A stretch of DNA of 64,000 bases from the NCBI GenBank assembly GCA_943370355.1, contig CALRQP020000005.1, positions 1-64,000 of the forward strand, in the 5' to 3' direction. The position numbers were made by a program, and so were the translations under genes. The DNA is from JADCGM01 sp943370355. Its GTDB lineage: Bacteria; Pseudomonadota; Alphaproteobacteria; Sphingomonadales; Sphingomonadaceae. The notes beneath the pieces were generated by a model. It did not search any database and was not told where the DNA came from. It was given only the letters and a program-made list of their open reading frames with translations. Below, piece after piece: positions 16,488-25,340 of the stretch; positions within the stretch are counted from its first letter, which is position 1; each line of letters opens with the position of its first letter.

Positions 16488-17199
16488 GTCCCGGCAGCAG
16501 CATCGCGACGCGTTCCTTGTAACGAACATAGTCGTCGCCAAAGGTCGTGATGAGGTCGCGCTCTTCATGTGCGACGCCGATCAGGATGTAGATGGTCATT
16601 CCGGCAGCGAGCAGCAGGCGCGACGCGGTCATGTCGGGCGTGAGCCAGAAGGCCATCAGGAAGCCCGTGTAGAGTGGATGCCGCACCCAGCGGTAGAAGA
16701 GCGGCGTGCGCATGACCGGTGCCCCTGCGTGCGCGGAGCCGCGCCAGACCTGCGCGAGGCCGAACAGGTCGAAATGGTTGAGCAGGAAGGTGCTCAGCAG
16801 AACGACACCCCACCCAAGCAGGCCAAGCGCGAGTAGCACGGTTCCGGCGATGCCGCCGACCGACCAGATCTGCCCCTCGATCGGCCGCCAGAAGGCGAAC
16901 AGCACAATCAGAGCGAGGCTCGACACGAGCACATAGATGCTGCGTTCGAGTGCGGGCGGCACAAGCTTGGTCCATCCCGCCTTGAAGCCCGGCCGTGCCA
17001 TGATGCTGTGCTGCAGGCCGAACAAAGCGATGAGTGCGACATCGATCGCGATCGCCACGCCCATTGGCGCTGCAGATCCGCGATTCACCGTGACAGCCAT
17101 GAACGGCAAATCATCGGTGAAGCCGATCAGGTAGAGAAAAGTTGCGAAGAATACGCCGTAGCACGCCACACCGAACAGTAGCCGACCCGCACGTGCCAT
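16462..17199 (-). CDS. mddA: Methanethiol S-methyltransferase-like membrane protein (MddA/NnrU family)
   Basis: A 245-residue protein with about six hydrophobic helices. It carries LQHSIMARPGFK (about 62-73), ERSIYVL, STFLLNHFDLFGLAQVW (about 135-151), YRWVRHPLYTGFL (about 169-181) and HEERDLITTFGDDYVRYKERVPM-like C-terminus. This is the isoprenylcysteine-methyltransferase-like family that includes MddA, which methylates methanethiol to dimethyl sulfide. The NHFDLFGL and VRHPLYxGF motifs favour MddA over plain NnrU. Substrate is inferred, not shown. The gene is divergent from nusB and separates it from ribH. Confidence 0.7.
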   Translation of the reverse strand: MARAGRLLFGVACYGVFFATFLYLIGFTDDLPFMAVTVNRGSAAPMGVAIAIDVALIALFGLQHSIMARPGFKAGWTKLVPPALERSIYVLVSSLALIVLFAFWRPIEGQIWSVGGIAGTVLLALGLLGWGVVLLSTFLLNHFDLFGLAQVWRGSAHAGAPVMRTPLFYRWVRHPLYTGFLMAFWLTPDMTASRLLLAAGMTIYILIGVAHEERDLITTFGDDYVRYKERVAMLLPGLKGRAGTP

Positions 17200-17300
17200 G
17201 GCCTGTCTCCCATCCCGTTACGGACAGGTTATGGATTTTGCCGCTCATACGCCAGTGCTGCGGGGTTCCGTTTGGCGGGCGCGGTCGCTAGAAGCCCGGC

Positions 17301-17768
17301 ATGTCATCCGCCGCCCCCAAGAAGCATCGTGTCGGCAATGCCCGCTCCGCCGCCCGTCTCGCCGCCGTTCAGGCGTTGTATCAGCGCGATATGTCCGGCG
17401 TGCCCGTCGCGGTGGTGCTCAGCGAGTTTCACAATCACCGCCTCGGCGTCGAGGTCGAGGGTGAACTGATCCGCGACGCCGACGTCGATTTCTTCAATGA
17501 CATCGTGAAAGGCGTCGACGCGCGCGATGCCGAGATCGATGCGCTGATCGGCAAGAATCTGGCGCGCGGCTGGAGCATGGACCGGCTCGACCGGCCGCTC
17601 CGCGCCATCCTGCGCGCCGGGTCCTATGAACTGCTCGCCCGGCCCGACGTACCGACCGCAACGGTTATCAATGAATATGTCGATGTCGCGCATGCCTTCT
17701 ACGAGGCGACCGAATCGAAATTCGCGAACGGGTTGCTCGATTCGGTGGCGAAGCAGGTTCGTGGCTGA
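17301..17768 (+). CDS. nusB: Transcription antitermination factor NusB
   Basis: The 155-residue all-helical protein binds boxA RNA with NusE (S10) and supports rRNA antitermination. It has ARLAAVQALYQRDMSG at the N-terminus and RAILRAGSYELLARPDVPTATVINEYVDVAH toward the C-terminus (about 95-130), plus FANGLLDSVAKQ at the end. thiL follows 29 nt downstream. Confidence 0.94.
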   Translation: MSSAAPKKHRVGNARSAARLAAVQALYQRDMSGVPVAVVLSEFHNHRLGVEVEGELIRDADVDFFNDIVKGVDARDAEIDALIGKNLARGWSMDRLDRPLRAILRAGSYELLARPDVPTATVINEYVDVAHAFYEATESKFANGLLDSVAKQVRG

Positions 17769-17797
17769 GCTTCCTTCCCATGTCGGGGAAGGAGCGC

Positions 17798-18754
17798 ATG
17801 CTTGAACGCGACCTCATTGCCCGGCTGCTGAAGCCGCTCGCAGCACACCCTGCGGCCCGAGGGCTCACCGACGATGCCGCTGTTCTAACGCCACCGCTCG
17901 GGCGGGATCTGGTGTTCACGCATGATGTGCTCGCCTGCGGTGTGCATTACCTGCCTGGCGATCCGCCGTCCGACATTGCCTGGAAACTACTTGCGGTGAA
18001 CCTATCCGACCTCGCCGCGATGGGCGCGCGGCCGGTTGGGGTGCTCATGGGGCTGGGGCTCAGCGCTGGGGAGGACGAGGCTTGGCTGACCGGGTTCACG
18101 GACGGCCTGCGGCGAGCACTGGATCGCTGGGACGTGGCGCTGCTCGGTGGCGACACGGTCAGCGGGCTTGCGCAGGCTGTGCTCGGACTAACAGCGATCG
18201 GACAGGTCGAGACCGGCCGGGCGCTGTCGCGGTCGGGCGCGCGGCCGGGCGACGCTCTCTATATCACCGGGACGATCGGCGACGCCGGGCTGGGACTGGC
18301 AATCGCCAAGGGCGAGGCAGAGCCTGACAAGGTTCTGCTCGCGCGCTACCGGCGGCCCGAGCCGCGTCTGGCGTTCGGGCAGGCGTGTGTCGGACTGGCG
18401 AGCGCCGCGATGGATGTGTCCGACGGCGTGTTGATCGATGCGCAGCGCCTCGCGGCGGCGAGCGGCGTCGCGATGACCGTCGAGTTGGCGCAGCTGCCAC
18501 TATCCGACGCGGCGGCAATACGGACGCCGCGCACCGACGCCGCCCTGCTGGAGCGAGCGACTGCCGGGGACGACTATGAGCTGCTGTTTTCGGCTCCGCC
18601 TGAGGCTGAACCAGTTTTGATGGCTGCCGCTGAGGGAGCCCGGCTTCGCCTGACTTGCATCGGTTCGGTGGGGGAGGGCGCGGGGCTGACCGTGACCGGC
18701 CTCAGCGGCGATCACCTCACCCCCGCCCGGCTCGGCTATGAGCATGGCAGCTAG
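17798..18754 (+). CDS. thiL: Thiamine-monophosphate kinase
   Basis: The 318-residue PurM-type kinase makes thiamine pyrophosphate from thiamine monophosphate. It shows DDAAVLTPP (about 25-33), VNLSDLAAMGARP (about 70-82), GGDTVSG, RPEPRLAFG and MDVSDGVLIDAQRLA (metal and ATP binding). I choose the ATG at 17798 because GGAAGGAG lies 4-11 nt upstream; an earlier in-frame ATG (17780) lacks one and lies right behind the nusB stop. The nusB-thiL order is widespread. Confidence 0.94.
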   Translation: MLERDLIARLLKPLAAHPAARGLTDDAAVLTPPLGRDLVFTHDVLACGVHYLPGDPPSDIAWKLLAVNLSDLAAMGARPVGVLMGLGLSAGEDEAWLTGFTDGLRRALDRWDVALLGGDTVSGLAQAVLGLTAIGQVETGRALSRSGARPGDALYITGTIGDAGLGLAIAKGEAEPDKVLLARYRRPEPRLAFGQACVGLASAAMDVSDGVLIDAQRLAAASGVAMTVELAQLPLSDAAAIRTPRTDAALLERATAGDDYELLFSAPPEAEPVLMAAAEGARLRLTCIGSVGEGAGLTVTGLSGDHLTPARLGYEHGS

Positions 18755-18859
18755 CAGCTTGCGCCTCACGCGCTTGCATCGCCTGCCCTCTTTTGCCACA
18801 AGCGCGCGCAATTACCGATCCGCCTGCAAGTGGCGGCGCAATTCAGGGGTTCTTCCGAC

Positions 18860-21007
18860 ATGATCGATCCGGTTCTGATCGCGATCCTGTGCGGCTTCGC
18901 GGCTGTACTCTACGGGATTTTGACATCGCAGCAGGTGCTCCGCGCACCGGCGGGCAACGCCCGCATGCAGGAGGTGGCGGCGGCCATCCAGGAGGGCGCG
19001 CGCGCCTATCTCGGCAAGCAATATTCGACGATTGCCATCGTCGGCGTCATCGTTGCGGTGCTCGTATTCCTGTTCCTCGGCGTCTATTCGGCGGTCGGTT
19101 TCGTGATCGGTGCCGTGCTGTCGGGCGTGACCGGCTTCATCGGCATGAACATCTCGGTCAAGGCCAATGTCCGCACGGCAGAAGCGGCGCGGCACGGGCT
19201 GCAGAGCGGCCTGACCATGGCGTTTCGCTCGGGCGCGGTCACCGGCATGCTCGTCGCCGGCCTCGCGCTGCTCGCCATCGCGGTCTATTATTATTATCTG
19301 ACGGCGCTCGCGGGCTACAGCCTTGAGGACGCCGGCCAGCGCCGGGAGATCGTCAAGGCGCTCACCGGTCTCGCCTTCGGAGCCTCGCTGATCTCTATCT
19401 TCGCGCGTCTCGGCGGCGGCATCTTCACCAAGGCCGCTGACGTCGGCGCCGACATGGTCGGCAAGAACGAACTCGGCTTTGACGAGGACGACGACCGCAA
19501 CCCGGGCGTCATCGCCGATAACGTCGGCGACAATGTCGGCGACTGCGCCGGTATGGCGGCCGACCTGTTCGAAACTTATGTCGTGACCATCGGTGCTACG
19601 ATGGTGCTTGTCGCGCTGCTCGTGACCGGCGCGGATCGCGGCACGCTGATGAGCCTGCCGCTGCTCGCCGGCGGCGTCTGCATCCTGACGTCGATCATCG
19701 GCACCTATTTCGTCCGCCTCGGCGGCGGCTCGATCATGGGCGCGCTCTACAAGGGGTTCATCTGGACTGCCGTGCTGTCGATCCCGGCGCTTTACTGGGC
19801 GACCAGCTACCTGTTCCCCGACATGAACGCGATCATCGGCTCGGCGGCGGAAGCCACCAGTGCTGACACCGCACCGGCCGTCGCCGCGCACACCGCCTTC
19901 TCCGCCATGAACCTGTTCTGGTGCATGCTGGTCGGCCTCGGCGTGACCGGGCTCATCGTCTGGATCACCGAATATTACACCGGCACCGACTATCGCCCGG
20001 TGCAGTCGATCGCCAAGGCGTCCGATTCGGGCCACGGCACCAACGTCATCCAGGGTCTGGCCGTGTCGATGGAATCGACCGCGCTGCCGACGCTGGTCAT
20101 CGTGACGGGGATCATCATCAGCTACCAACTCGCCGGTCTCATCGGCATCGCCTTCGCGGCGACCTCGATGCTGGCGCTCGCGGGTGTGGTTGTTGCACTT
20201 GATGCCTACGGTCCGGTCACCGACAATGCCGGCGGCATCGCCGAAATGTCGGGCTTGGAGGCTGACGTGCGCGAGCGCACCGACGCACTCGATGCGGTCG
20301 GCAACACCACCAAGGCCGTGACCAAGGGCTATGCGATCGGTTCGGCCGGTCTCGCAGCTCTCGTGCTGTTTGCGACCTACACCGAGGATCTGTCGCAGTT
20401 CTTCTCGAACGTGACGGTCAACTTCTCGCTGTCCAACCCCTATGTCGTCGTCGGGCTGCTGCTCGGCGCGCTGCTGCCCTACCTGTTCGGTGGCATGGCG
20501 ATGACGGCGGTCGGCCGCACCGCCAGCGCGGTTGCGCAGGACATCCGTGCCCAGTTCAAGGAAAATGGCCCGGCGATCATCGCGCGCACCGCAAAGCCCA
20601 ACTATGCGCGTACTGTGAGCCTCGTCACCGCCGGCGCGATCCGGGAAATGATCGTCCCGTCGCTGCTGCCGGTGCTCGCGCCGATCGTCGTCTACTTCGC
20701 CATCACCGCGGTCGCAGGGCAGGGCAATGGCTTTGCCGCGCTCGGCGCGCTGCTGATGGGGGTGATCGTCTCCGGCCTATTCGTCGCTATCTCGATGACC
20801 TCGGGCGGCGGCGCGTGGGACAATGCCAAGAAGGTGATCGAAGTCGGTGCTTACGGCGGCAAGGGCAGCCCCGCGCACCAAGCAGCCGTCACCGGCGACA
20901 CCGTCGGCGATCCTTATAAGGACACGGCCGGTCCGGCAGTGAACCCGATGATCAAGATCACCAACCTCGTGGCACTGCTGCTGCTCGCGGCACTCGCGGG
21001 CCACTGA
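18860..21007 (+). CDS. hppA: Membrane proton-pumping pyrophosphatase, K+-independent type
   Basis: The 715-residue, roughly 16-helix enzyme couples pyrophosphate hydrolysis to proton export. It has ADVGADMVGKNELGFDEDD, ADNVGDNVGDCAGMAAD (about 215-231) and DNAGGIAEMSG. The sequence GNTTKAVTKG has lysine where potassium-dependent enzymes have alanine, which marks the K+-independent H+-translocating class. The ATG at 18860 gives the usual short N-terminus; an upstream in-frame GTG (18830) is unlikely. The cytosolic loop near 330-345 is alanine/threonine rich. Confidence 0.95.
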   Translation: MIDPVLIAILCGFAAVLYGILTSQQVLRAPAGNARMQEVAAAIQEGARAYLGKQYSTIAIVGVIVAVLVFLFLGVYSAVGFVIGAVLSGVTGFIGMNISVKANVRTAEAARHGLQSGLTMAFRSGAVTGMLVAGLALLAIAVYYYYLTALAGYSLEDAGQRREIVKALTGLAFGASLISIFARLGGGIFTKAADVGADMVGKNELGFDEDDDRNPGVIADNVGDNVGDCAGMAADLFETYVVTIGATMVLVALLVTGADRGTLMSLPLLAGGVCILTSIIGTYFVRLGGGSIMGALYKGFIWTAVLSIPALYWATSYLFPDMNAIIGSAAEATSADTAPAVAAHTAFSAMNLFWCMLVGLGVTGLIVWITEYYTGTDYRPVQSIAKASDSGHGTNVIQGLAVSMESTALPTLVIVTGIIISYQLAGLIGIAFAATSMLALAGVVVALDAYGPVTDNAGGIAEMSGLEADVRERTDALDAVGNTTKAVTKGYAIGSAGLAALVLFATYTEDLSQFFSNVTVNFSLSNPYVVVGLLLGALLPYLFGGMAMTAVGRTASAVAQDIRAQFKENGPAIIARTAKPNYARTVSLVTAGAIREMIVPSLLPVLAPIVVYFAITAVAGQGNGFAALGALLMGVIVSGLFVAISMTSGGGAWDNAKKVIEVGAYGGKGSPAHQAAVTGDTVGDPYKDTAGPAVNPMIKITNLVALLLLAALAGH

Positions 21008-21032
21008 GCCCACCACTAAGGTGGATCGAACC

Positions 21033-21063
21033 AACCCCGCTCGGGCAACCGGGCGGGGTTTTT
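21033..21063 (+). terminator. Intrinsic terminator of hppA
   Basis: AACCCCGC (21033-21040) pairs with GCGGGGTT (21053-21060). The stem extends inward through TCGG/CCGG with one G-U pair to a GCAA tetraloop of the stable GNRA type, and five T residues (21059-21063) follow. It ends the hppA transcript 25 nt after the stop. On the opposite strand there is no T-run, so it is mainly one-directional. Confidence 0.92.
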
Positions 21064-21067
21064 CGTG

Positions 21068-23344
21068 TCAGGCAACGACTTCGATGAAGCTGTCGAGGAC
21101 GCGTTTGTGGCCGGCCTTTTCGAAGTCGATCTCGAGCTTGTTGCCGTCGATGGCGGTCACCGCGCCGTAGCCGAACTTGCTGTGGAAGACGCGGGTGCCG
21201 AGCGACACGTCGCTGCGCGCCTTCTGGCCGACGGTGACGGAGGTCGGGCGCGTGTCGATAAGCGCGCCGCCGCGCGTTTTCGGGATGCCGCCGCTCGCAG
21301 CGCGCTGCCAGCCCGGGCCGCGCCCGGTACCACGGTCGGCGACGCGAAACGGATCGCTTTCGAACAGTGCGGCGCGCCACAAGCTTGCGCCGCCCGACAT
21401 CGTGCTCTCGCTCTCGACATGTGCCTCGGGCAATTCGCCGACGAAGCGCGACGGGATCGAGCTCGTCCACTGGCCGTAGATGCGCCGGTTGGCGGCGTGG
21501 ACGATCGTCGCATTCTGCTTGGCGCGGGTCAGGCCGACGTAGGCGAGGCGGCGTTCCTCCTCGAGACCTGCGGTGCCTGTCTCGTCCAGCGTGCGCTGGC
21601 TCGGGAACACGCCTTCCTCCCAGCCGACGAGGAACACCTGATCGAACTCCAGCCCCTTGGCGGCATGCAGCGTCATGATCGTGACCTTTTCGGTCGCGTC
21701 GGACTGCTCATTTTCCATCACGAGCGCGACATGGTCGAGGAAGGCCGACAGCGTCTCGAACTCCTCCATCGCGCGGGTGAGTTCCTGGAGGTTTTCGAGC
21801 CGGCCGGCAGCTTCCGCCGAGCGGTCGGCCTGCCACATCGCGACATAGCCCGATTCCTCAAGGATCAGCCGCGCCAGCTCGGCATGCGGCAGCTCGGCCA
21901 TCGCGTTCCGCCAGCGTGCGATGTCGCCGATCAGATTACCAAGCGCACGTCGTGCACCGCCGGGCAGTTCATCGGTTTCCAGCAGCTGTGCCGCGGCGGC
22001 CATCAGCGGCAGGCTGCGCAGGCGCGCCAGACTGTGCATGCGCTGCAATGTCTTGTCGCCAAGGCCGCGCTTCGGCGTGTTGACGATCCGCTCGAACGCC
22101 AGATCGTCGGCAGGCTGGCTCACGCAGCGCAGATAGGCCAGCGCATCGCGGATTTCAGCGCGCTCATAGAAGCGGAAGCCGCCGACGATGCGATAGGGCA
22201 TGCCGATGGTGATGAAGCGATCCTCGAATTCGCGGGTCTGGAACTGCGCGCGCACGAGGATCGCGCAGTTGTTGAGCGAGCCGCCCCGGCGCTGCACCGA
22301 TTCGAGCTTCTCGCCGATCAGCCGCGCTTCCTCGGGCCCGTCCCACACGCCGATGACCTGAACCTTTTCACCGCCATCCGCCTCGGTCCACAGCGTCTTG
22401 CCGAGCCGGCTGCTGTTCTTTGCAATGAGCCCGCCAGCTGCACCGAGGATGTGCGTCGTGGACCGGTAATTCTGTTCAAGCCGGATGATCTTCGCGCCCG
22501 GAAAATCCTGCTCGAAGCGCAGGATATTCGCGACCTCGGCCCCGCGCCAGCTGTAGATCGACTGATCGTCGTCGCCGACGCAGCAGATGTTCTTGCGCTC
22601 CTGCGCCAGCAGGCGGAGCCACAGATATTGGCTGACGTTGGTGTCCTGATATTCGTCGACGAGCACATATTTGAAGCGGCGCTGATAGTCGGCGAGCACG
22701 TCGGGATGTTTGCTGAAGATCGTCAGCATATGCAGCAGCAGGTCGCCGAAGTCGGCCGCATTGAGCGCAATGAGCCGCGCCTGATAGGCGGCGTAGAGTT
22801 CCGCGCCGCGCCCGTCGGCAAAGGCATGCGCTTCGTCTTTGCCGATGCGATCCGGGGTCCAGCCGCGATTCTTCCACCGGTCGATGACCGAGGCGAGTGC
22901 GCGCGCCGGCCAGCGCTTTTCGTCGATATCGGCGGCGATGATGACCTGCTTGAGCAGGCGCAGCTGATCGTCGGTGTCGAGAATGGTGAAGTTGGACTTC
23001 AGCCCAACCAACTCGGCGTGGCGGCGCAGCATCCGCGCGGCGACCGAGTGGAAGGTGCCAAGGAATGGCATGCCCTCGACAACATCGCCGAGCATTTGCC
23101 CGATGCGGTGCTGCATCTCCCGCGCCGCCTTGTTGGTGAAGGTCACCGCGAGGATTTCCGAAGGCCAGGCGCGGCGCGTCCAGATCAGGTGCGCGAGCCG
23201 TGCGGTGAGTGCCTTGGTCTTGCCGGTGCCAGCCCCGGCCAGCATCAGCACCGGCCCTTCCGAGGTCAGCACAGCCTCACGCTGCGGCGGGTTGAGGCCC
23301 GCCATATAGGGTGGCTCGGCGGAAACGGGCGCGGATACGGACAT
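21068..23344 (-). CDS. uvrD: ATP-dependent DNA helicase UvrD/PcrA
   Basis: A 758-residue superfamily 1A helicase for nucleotide-excision and mismatch repair. The motifs follow in order: Q motif GLNPPQREAVLT, Walker A AGAGTGKTKAL (about 36-46), ARALA region, DEYQDTNVSQY (motif II), GDDDQSIYSWRGAEV (motif III), LEQNYRST (motif IV), TLHAAKGLEFDQVFLVGWEEGVFP (V region) and AYVGLTRAKQ (VI). The C-terminus ends with a Tudor-like segment (VFHSKFGYGAVTAIDG) that binds RNA polymerase in UvrD/PcrA. ATG at 23344 is chosen over an upstream frame extension that is not conserved. Confidence 0.95.
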   Translation of the reverse strand: MSVSAPVSAEPPYMAGLNPPQREAVLTSEGPVLMLAGAGTGKTKALTARLAHLIWTRRAWPSEILAVTFTNKAAREMQHRIGQMLGDVVEGMPFLGTFHSVAARMLRRHAELVGLKSNFTILDTDDQLRLLKQVIIAADIDEKRWPARALASVIDRWKNRGWTPDRIGKDEAHAFADGRGAELYAAYQARLIALNAADFGDLLLHMLTIFSKHPDVLADYQRRFKYVLVDEYQDTNVSQYLWLRLLAQERKNICCVGDDDQSIYSWRGAEVANILRFEQDFPGAKIIRLEQNYRSTTHILGAAGGLIAKNSSRLGKTLWTEADGGEKVQVIGVWDGPEEARLIGEKLESVQRRGGSLNNCAILVRAQFQTREFEDRFITIGMPYRIVGGFRFYERAEIRDALAYLRCVSQPADDLAFERIVNTPKRGLGDKTLQRMHSLARLRSLPLMAAAAQLLETDELPGGARRALGNLIGDIARWRNAMAELPHAELARLILEESGYVAMWQADRSAEAAGRLENLQELTRAMEEFETLSAFLDHVALVMENEQSDATEKVTIMTLHAAKGLEFDQVFLVGWEEGVFPSQRTLDETGTAGLEEERRLAYVGLTRAKQNATIVHAANRRIYGQWTSSIPSRFVGELPEAHVESESTMSGGASLWRAALFESDPFRVADRGTGRGPGWQRAASGGIPKTRGGALIDTRPTSVTVGQKARSDVSLGTRVFHSKFGYGAVTAIDGNKLEIDFEKAGHKRVLDSFIEVVA

Positions 23345-23396
23345 CGGTGAACAGTTAGGGAACGGAGAGCGTGGTGTGAAGGGTAATCTACATCCG

Positions 23397-23516
23397 CCCG
23401 TCATCCCGGCGAACGCCGGGACCCAGTAGCGTCAACAAACGCGCGCGGGAGCGCGCGCACGCTGCCGCGTGCGTTACAATTTGCTTCGGGGTCCCGGCGT
23501 TCGCCGGGATGACGGG
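23397..23516. repeat. REP-like element: long inverted repeat with nested palindromes
   Basis: The 28-bp left arm (23397-23424) is a perfect reverse complement of the right arm (23489-23516), separated by 64 nt. Each arm contains its own 7-bp stem, CCCGGCG against CGCCGGG with a 2-nt loop. The GTCATCCCGGCG core is of the REP/BIME type found in many copies in proteobacterial intergenic regions. It lies between the uvrD start and the MBL hydrolase start. The middle holds GCGCGCG-rich sequence. No RAYT transposase is in the window. Confidence 0.85.
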
Positions 23517-23581
23517 GAAGAGGTCGCGCTTACCCTTTGCGACAGGGTGACTTGCTGCGCTGCAACCGATAGGCCAGCCTT

Positions 23582-24664
23582 ATGTCAGATGCCTCCCTAG
23601 CTGCCGTCCTGCCGCCCGCCGATGGCGATGAGCTGCGCGGGCTCGCCTATCCGATGGGGCGCTGGATCCCCGAAGCGGGCAGGCTGCATCCGGTCGCCGA
23701 GGGGGTGTTCTGGATCAGGATGCCGCTGCCGTTCAGCCTCAACCACATCAATCTCTGGGTACTCGACGACGGCGACGGCTGGGCGATCGTCGATACCGGG
23801 CTGCGCGCCGAGAATTGCAAGGACATCTGGCGGCAGCTGTTCGACGGGCCGATGAAGGGTCGCCCGGTTAGCCGCGTCATCGTCACCCATTATCATCCCG
23901 ACCATCTCGGCCTCGCCGGCTGGCTCACCCACAAATGGGGCGTGCCGCTGGAAATGACGCGCGGCGAATATCTGCTGGCGCGCACGCTGACGCTCGATGT
24001 GGCCGATGCGCCGCCGGCGGCTGCGATGGATTTCTACGCGCGCGCCGGCTGGACGGAGGAAGCGCTCGCCAAGATGCGGTCGTCGGGCTGGGGCCGGTTC
24101 GGGATGGTGGTGTCGCGCCTGCCGATCGGCTTCAAGCGCTTGCGCGACGGGCAGACGCTGACCATCGGCGGTCGCAGCTGGCGCATCGTGACGGGCAGCG
24201 GTCATTCGCCCGAACATGCCTGTCTCGTCTGCGACGAGGCCGGGCTGATGATCTCCGGCGATCAGGTGCTGCCGCGCATTACATCGAACGTCTCGGTCTA
24301 TCCGACCGAACCCGATGGCGACCCCTTACGCGATTGGCTCGACAGCCTGACCAAGCTCGCGGCGCTCGACGAAAAGCTGCTGGTTTTGCCCGCGCACAAT
24401 GAACCGTTCACCCGGCTGCATGTCAGGCTCGACCAGCTGCGCGCCGACCATATGCGCAAGCTCGAAGCGCTTGATGCCTTCTGCTCCGAGCCGCGCACCG
24501 TCCTCGAATGCTTTCCGAGCGTGTTCGGACGTCCGATCAAAGCCGATGAGATCATGATGGCCACCGGCGAGGCCCTCGCGCATCTGCACTGGCTGGAGAG
24601 CGAGGGGCGAGTCGTGCGGTTGCGTGATGGTGCGGTCGATCGGTTCGTGCGTCCCCGCCCTTGA
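23582..24664 (+). CDS. MBL-fold metallohydrolase with C-terminal winged helix
   Basis: A 360-residue metallo-beta-lactamase-fold protein. The zinc motif is THYHPDHLGLAG (HxHxDH, about 101-112), with further ligands in GSGHSPEHACLV (about 203-214), SGDQVLP and PAHNEPF. The last about 90 residues (RADHMRKLEALDAF, then EALAHLHWLESEGRVVR) look like the winged-helix domain found in LACTB2-type enzymes. Substrates in this group vary (nucleic acid, thioesters), so function is open. The gene stands alone between two repeat elements. Confidence 0.85.
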   Translation: MSDASLAAVLPPADGDELRGLAYPMGRWIPEAGRLHPVAEGVFWIRMPLPFSLNHINLWVLDDGDGWAIVDTGLRAENCKDIWRQLFDGPMKGRPVSRVIVTHYHPDHLGLAGWLTHKWGVPLEMTRGEYLLARTLTLDVADAPPAAAMDFYARAGWTEEALAKMRSSGWGRFGMVVSRLPIGFKRLRDGQTLTIGGRSWRIVTGSGHSPEHACLVCDEAGLMISGDQVLPRITSNVSVYPTEPDGDPLRDWLDSLTKLAALDEKLLVLPAHNEPFTRLHVRLDQLRADHMRKLEALDAFCSEPRTVLECFPSVFGRPIKADEIMMATGEALAHLHWLESEGRVVRLRDGAVDRFVRPRP

Positions 24665-24670
24665 GCGCGG

Positions 24671-24773
24671 GGCGGGTGAGCCTTCAAGATCGCACCGTCG
24701 CTGAGAGCTTCTACCCGCCCCCGTCGCGCTGCCCGCAGGCATCGCGTCGCCCCGCCATACAAGGGCGAGGACG
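24671..24773. repeat. Dispersed inverted-repeat element, copy 2 (degenerate)
   Basis: Aligned to the element at 13-118, this copy keeps GGCGGGT at the left, CACCG and GCT in the middle, then AGCTTCTACCCGCC, and after a variable part GTCGCCCCGCC with CAAGGGCGAGGACG. The inverted repeat is imperfect here. Like copy 1, it lies just downstream of a minus-strand gene (stop at 24806) with the same orientation relative to it. Confidence 0.6.
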
Positions 24774-24805
24774 CTTATCTCATGCGATCGCTCCTTAAGC
24801 GTTCG

Positions 24806-25222
24806 CTACTTCCTGCACTCTCCCGTGCGCCGGAATTCGCCCTTCATATCGAAGGGATCCTTGCCGGAAATGCCTTGCGCTTCGACGACGAACACGCCGG
24901 CCGCGTCGCGGCGGATGTCGGTCCGGCCGTAGCCCGAGCCCTTGCAGATATAGGTCACGATCGCGCGGTTGGGTGTGTCCTCGATGATCGTATGTTCGCA
25001 GGCGGCGCTCGCGGCCTTGTGGCCGGCGTGCACGATCATGTCCGGGGCGGTCAGGCACTGATTTTCGCCCGACCCGTTCCGCATCTTCGAATCCTCGTCG
25101 AGCGGCGTGATCTTCCACTGGCCGGCGGCGAACCCGCCAGCATTGAACAGCTGAAGCTGCGGCGTCGCGGCCGCAAGCAGGCCGAGCGCGGGCAGAACGA
25201 AGAGCAGGCGCAGGTATCGCAC
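24806..25222 (-). CDS. Secreted DUF3617-like protein
   Basis: The 138-residue product (GTG at 25222, with AAGGGGGA 7 nt upstream; an ATG start at 25264 would add 14 residues) starts with a signal peptide (VRYLRLLFVLPALGLLAAAT). The mature part shows AAGQWKIT, four cysteines (ENQCLT, SAACEHTIIED, TYICKGSG, TGECR) and ends GEFRRTGECRK. The Gly-x-Trp opening, paired cysteines and C-terminal Cys are typical of DUF3617 proteins of sphingomonads, which are periplasmic with unknown role. A gap of about 120 nt separates it from hslO. Confidence 0.65.
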   Translation of the reverse strand: MRYLRLLFVLPALGLLAAATPQLQLFNAGGFAAGQWKITPLDEDSKMRNGSGENQCLTAPDMIVHAGHKAASAACEHTIIEDTPNRAIVTYICKGSGYGRTDIRRDAAGVFVVEAQGISGKDPFDMKGEFRRTGECRK

Positions 25223-25340
25223 GCGGGTGTCCCCCTTGATGTCGAGCCGAATGTGCAGGGTCATTATGGCTGTTTCAAGGAATGGATGCTGAATGCGGCG
25301 TTATGCGCTGTTCATGTCGGCGGCGAAACTGTGGCGGCGG

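Noticed and set aside
21065..23350. A 761-codon plus-strand frame opposite uvrD
   Set aside because: Antisense to a complete UvrD with all helicase motifs; the composition (Arg, Ala, Gly, His) is that of a GC-rich shadow frame.
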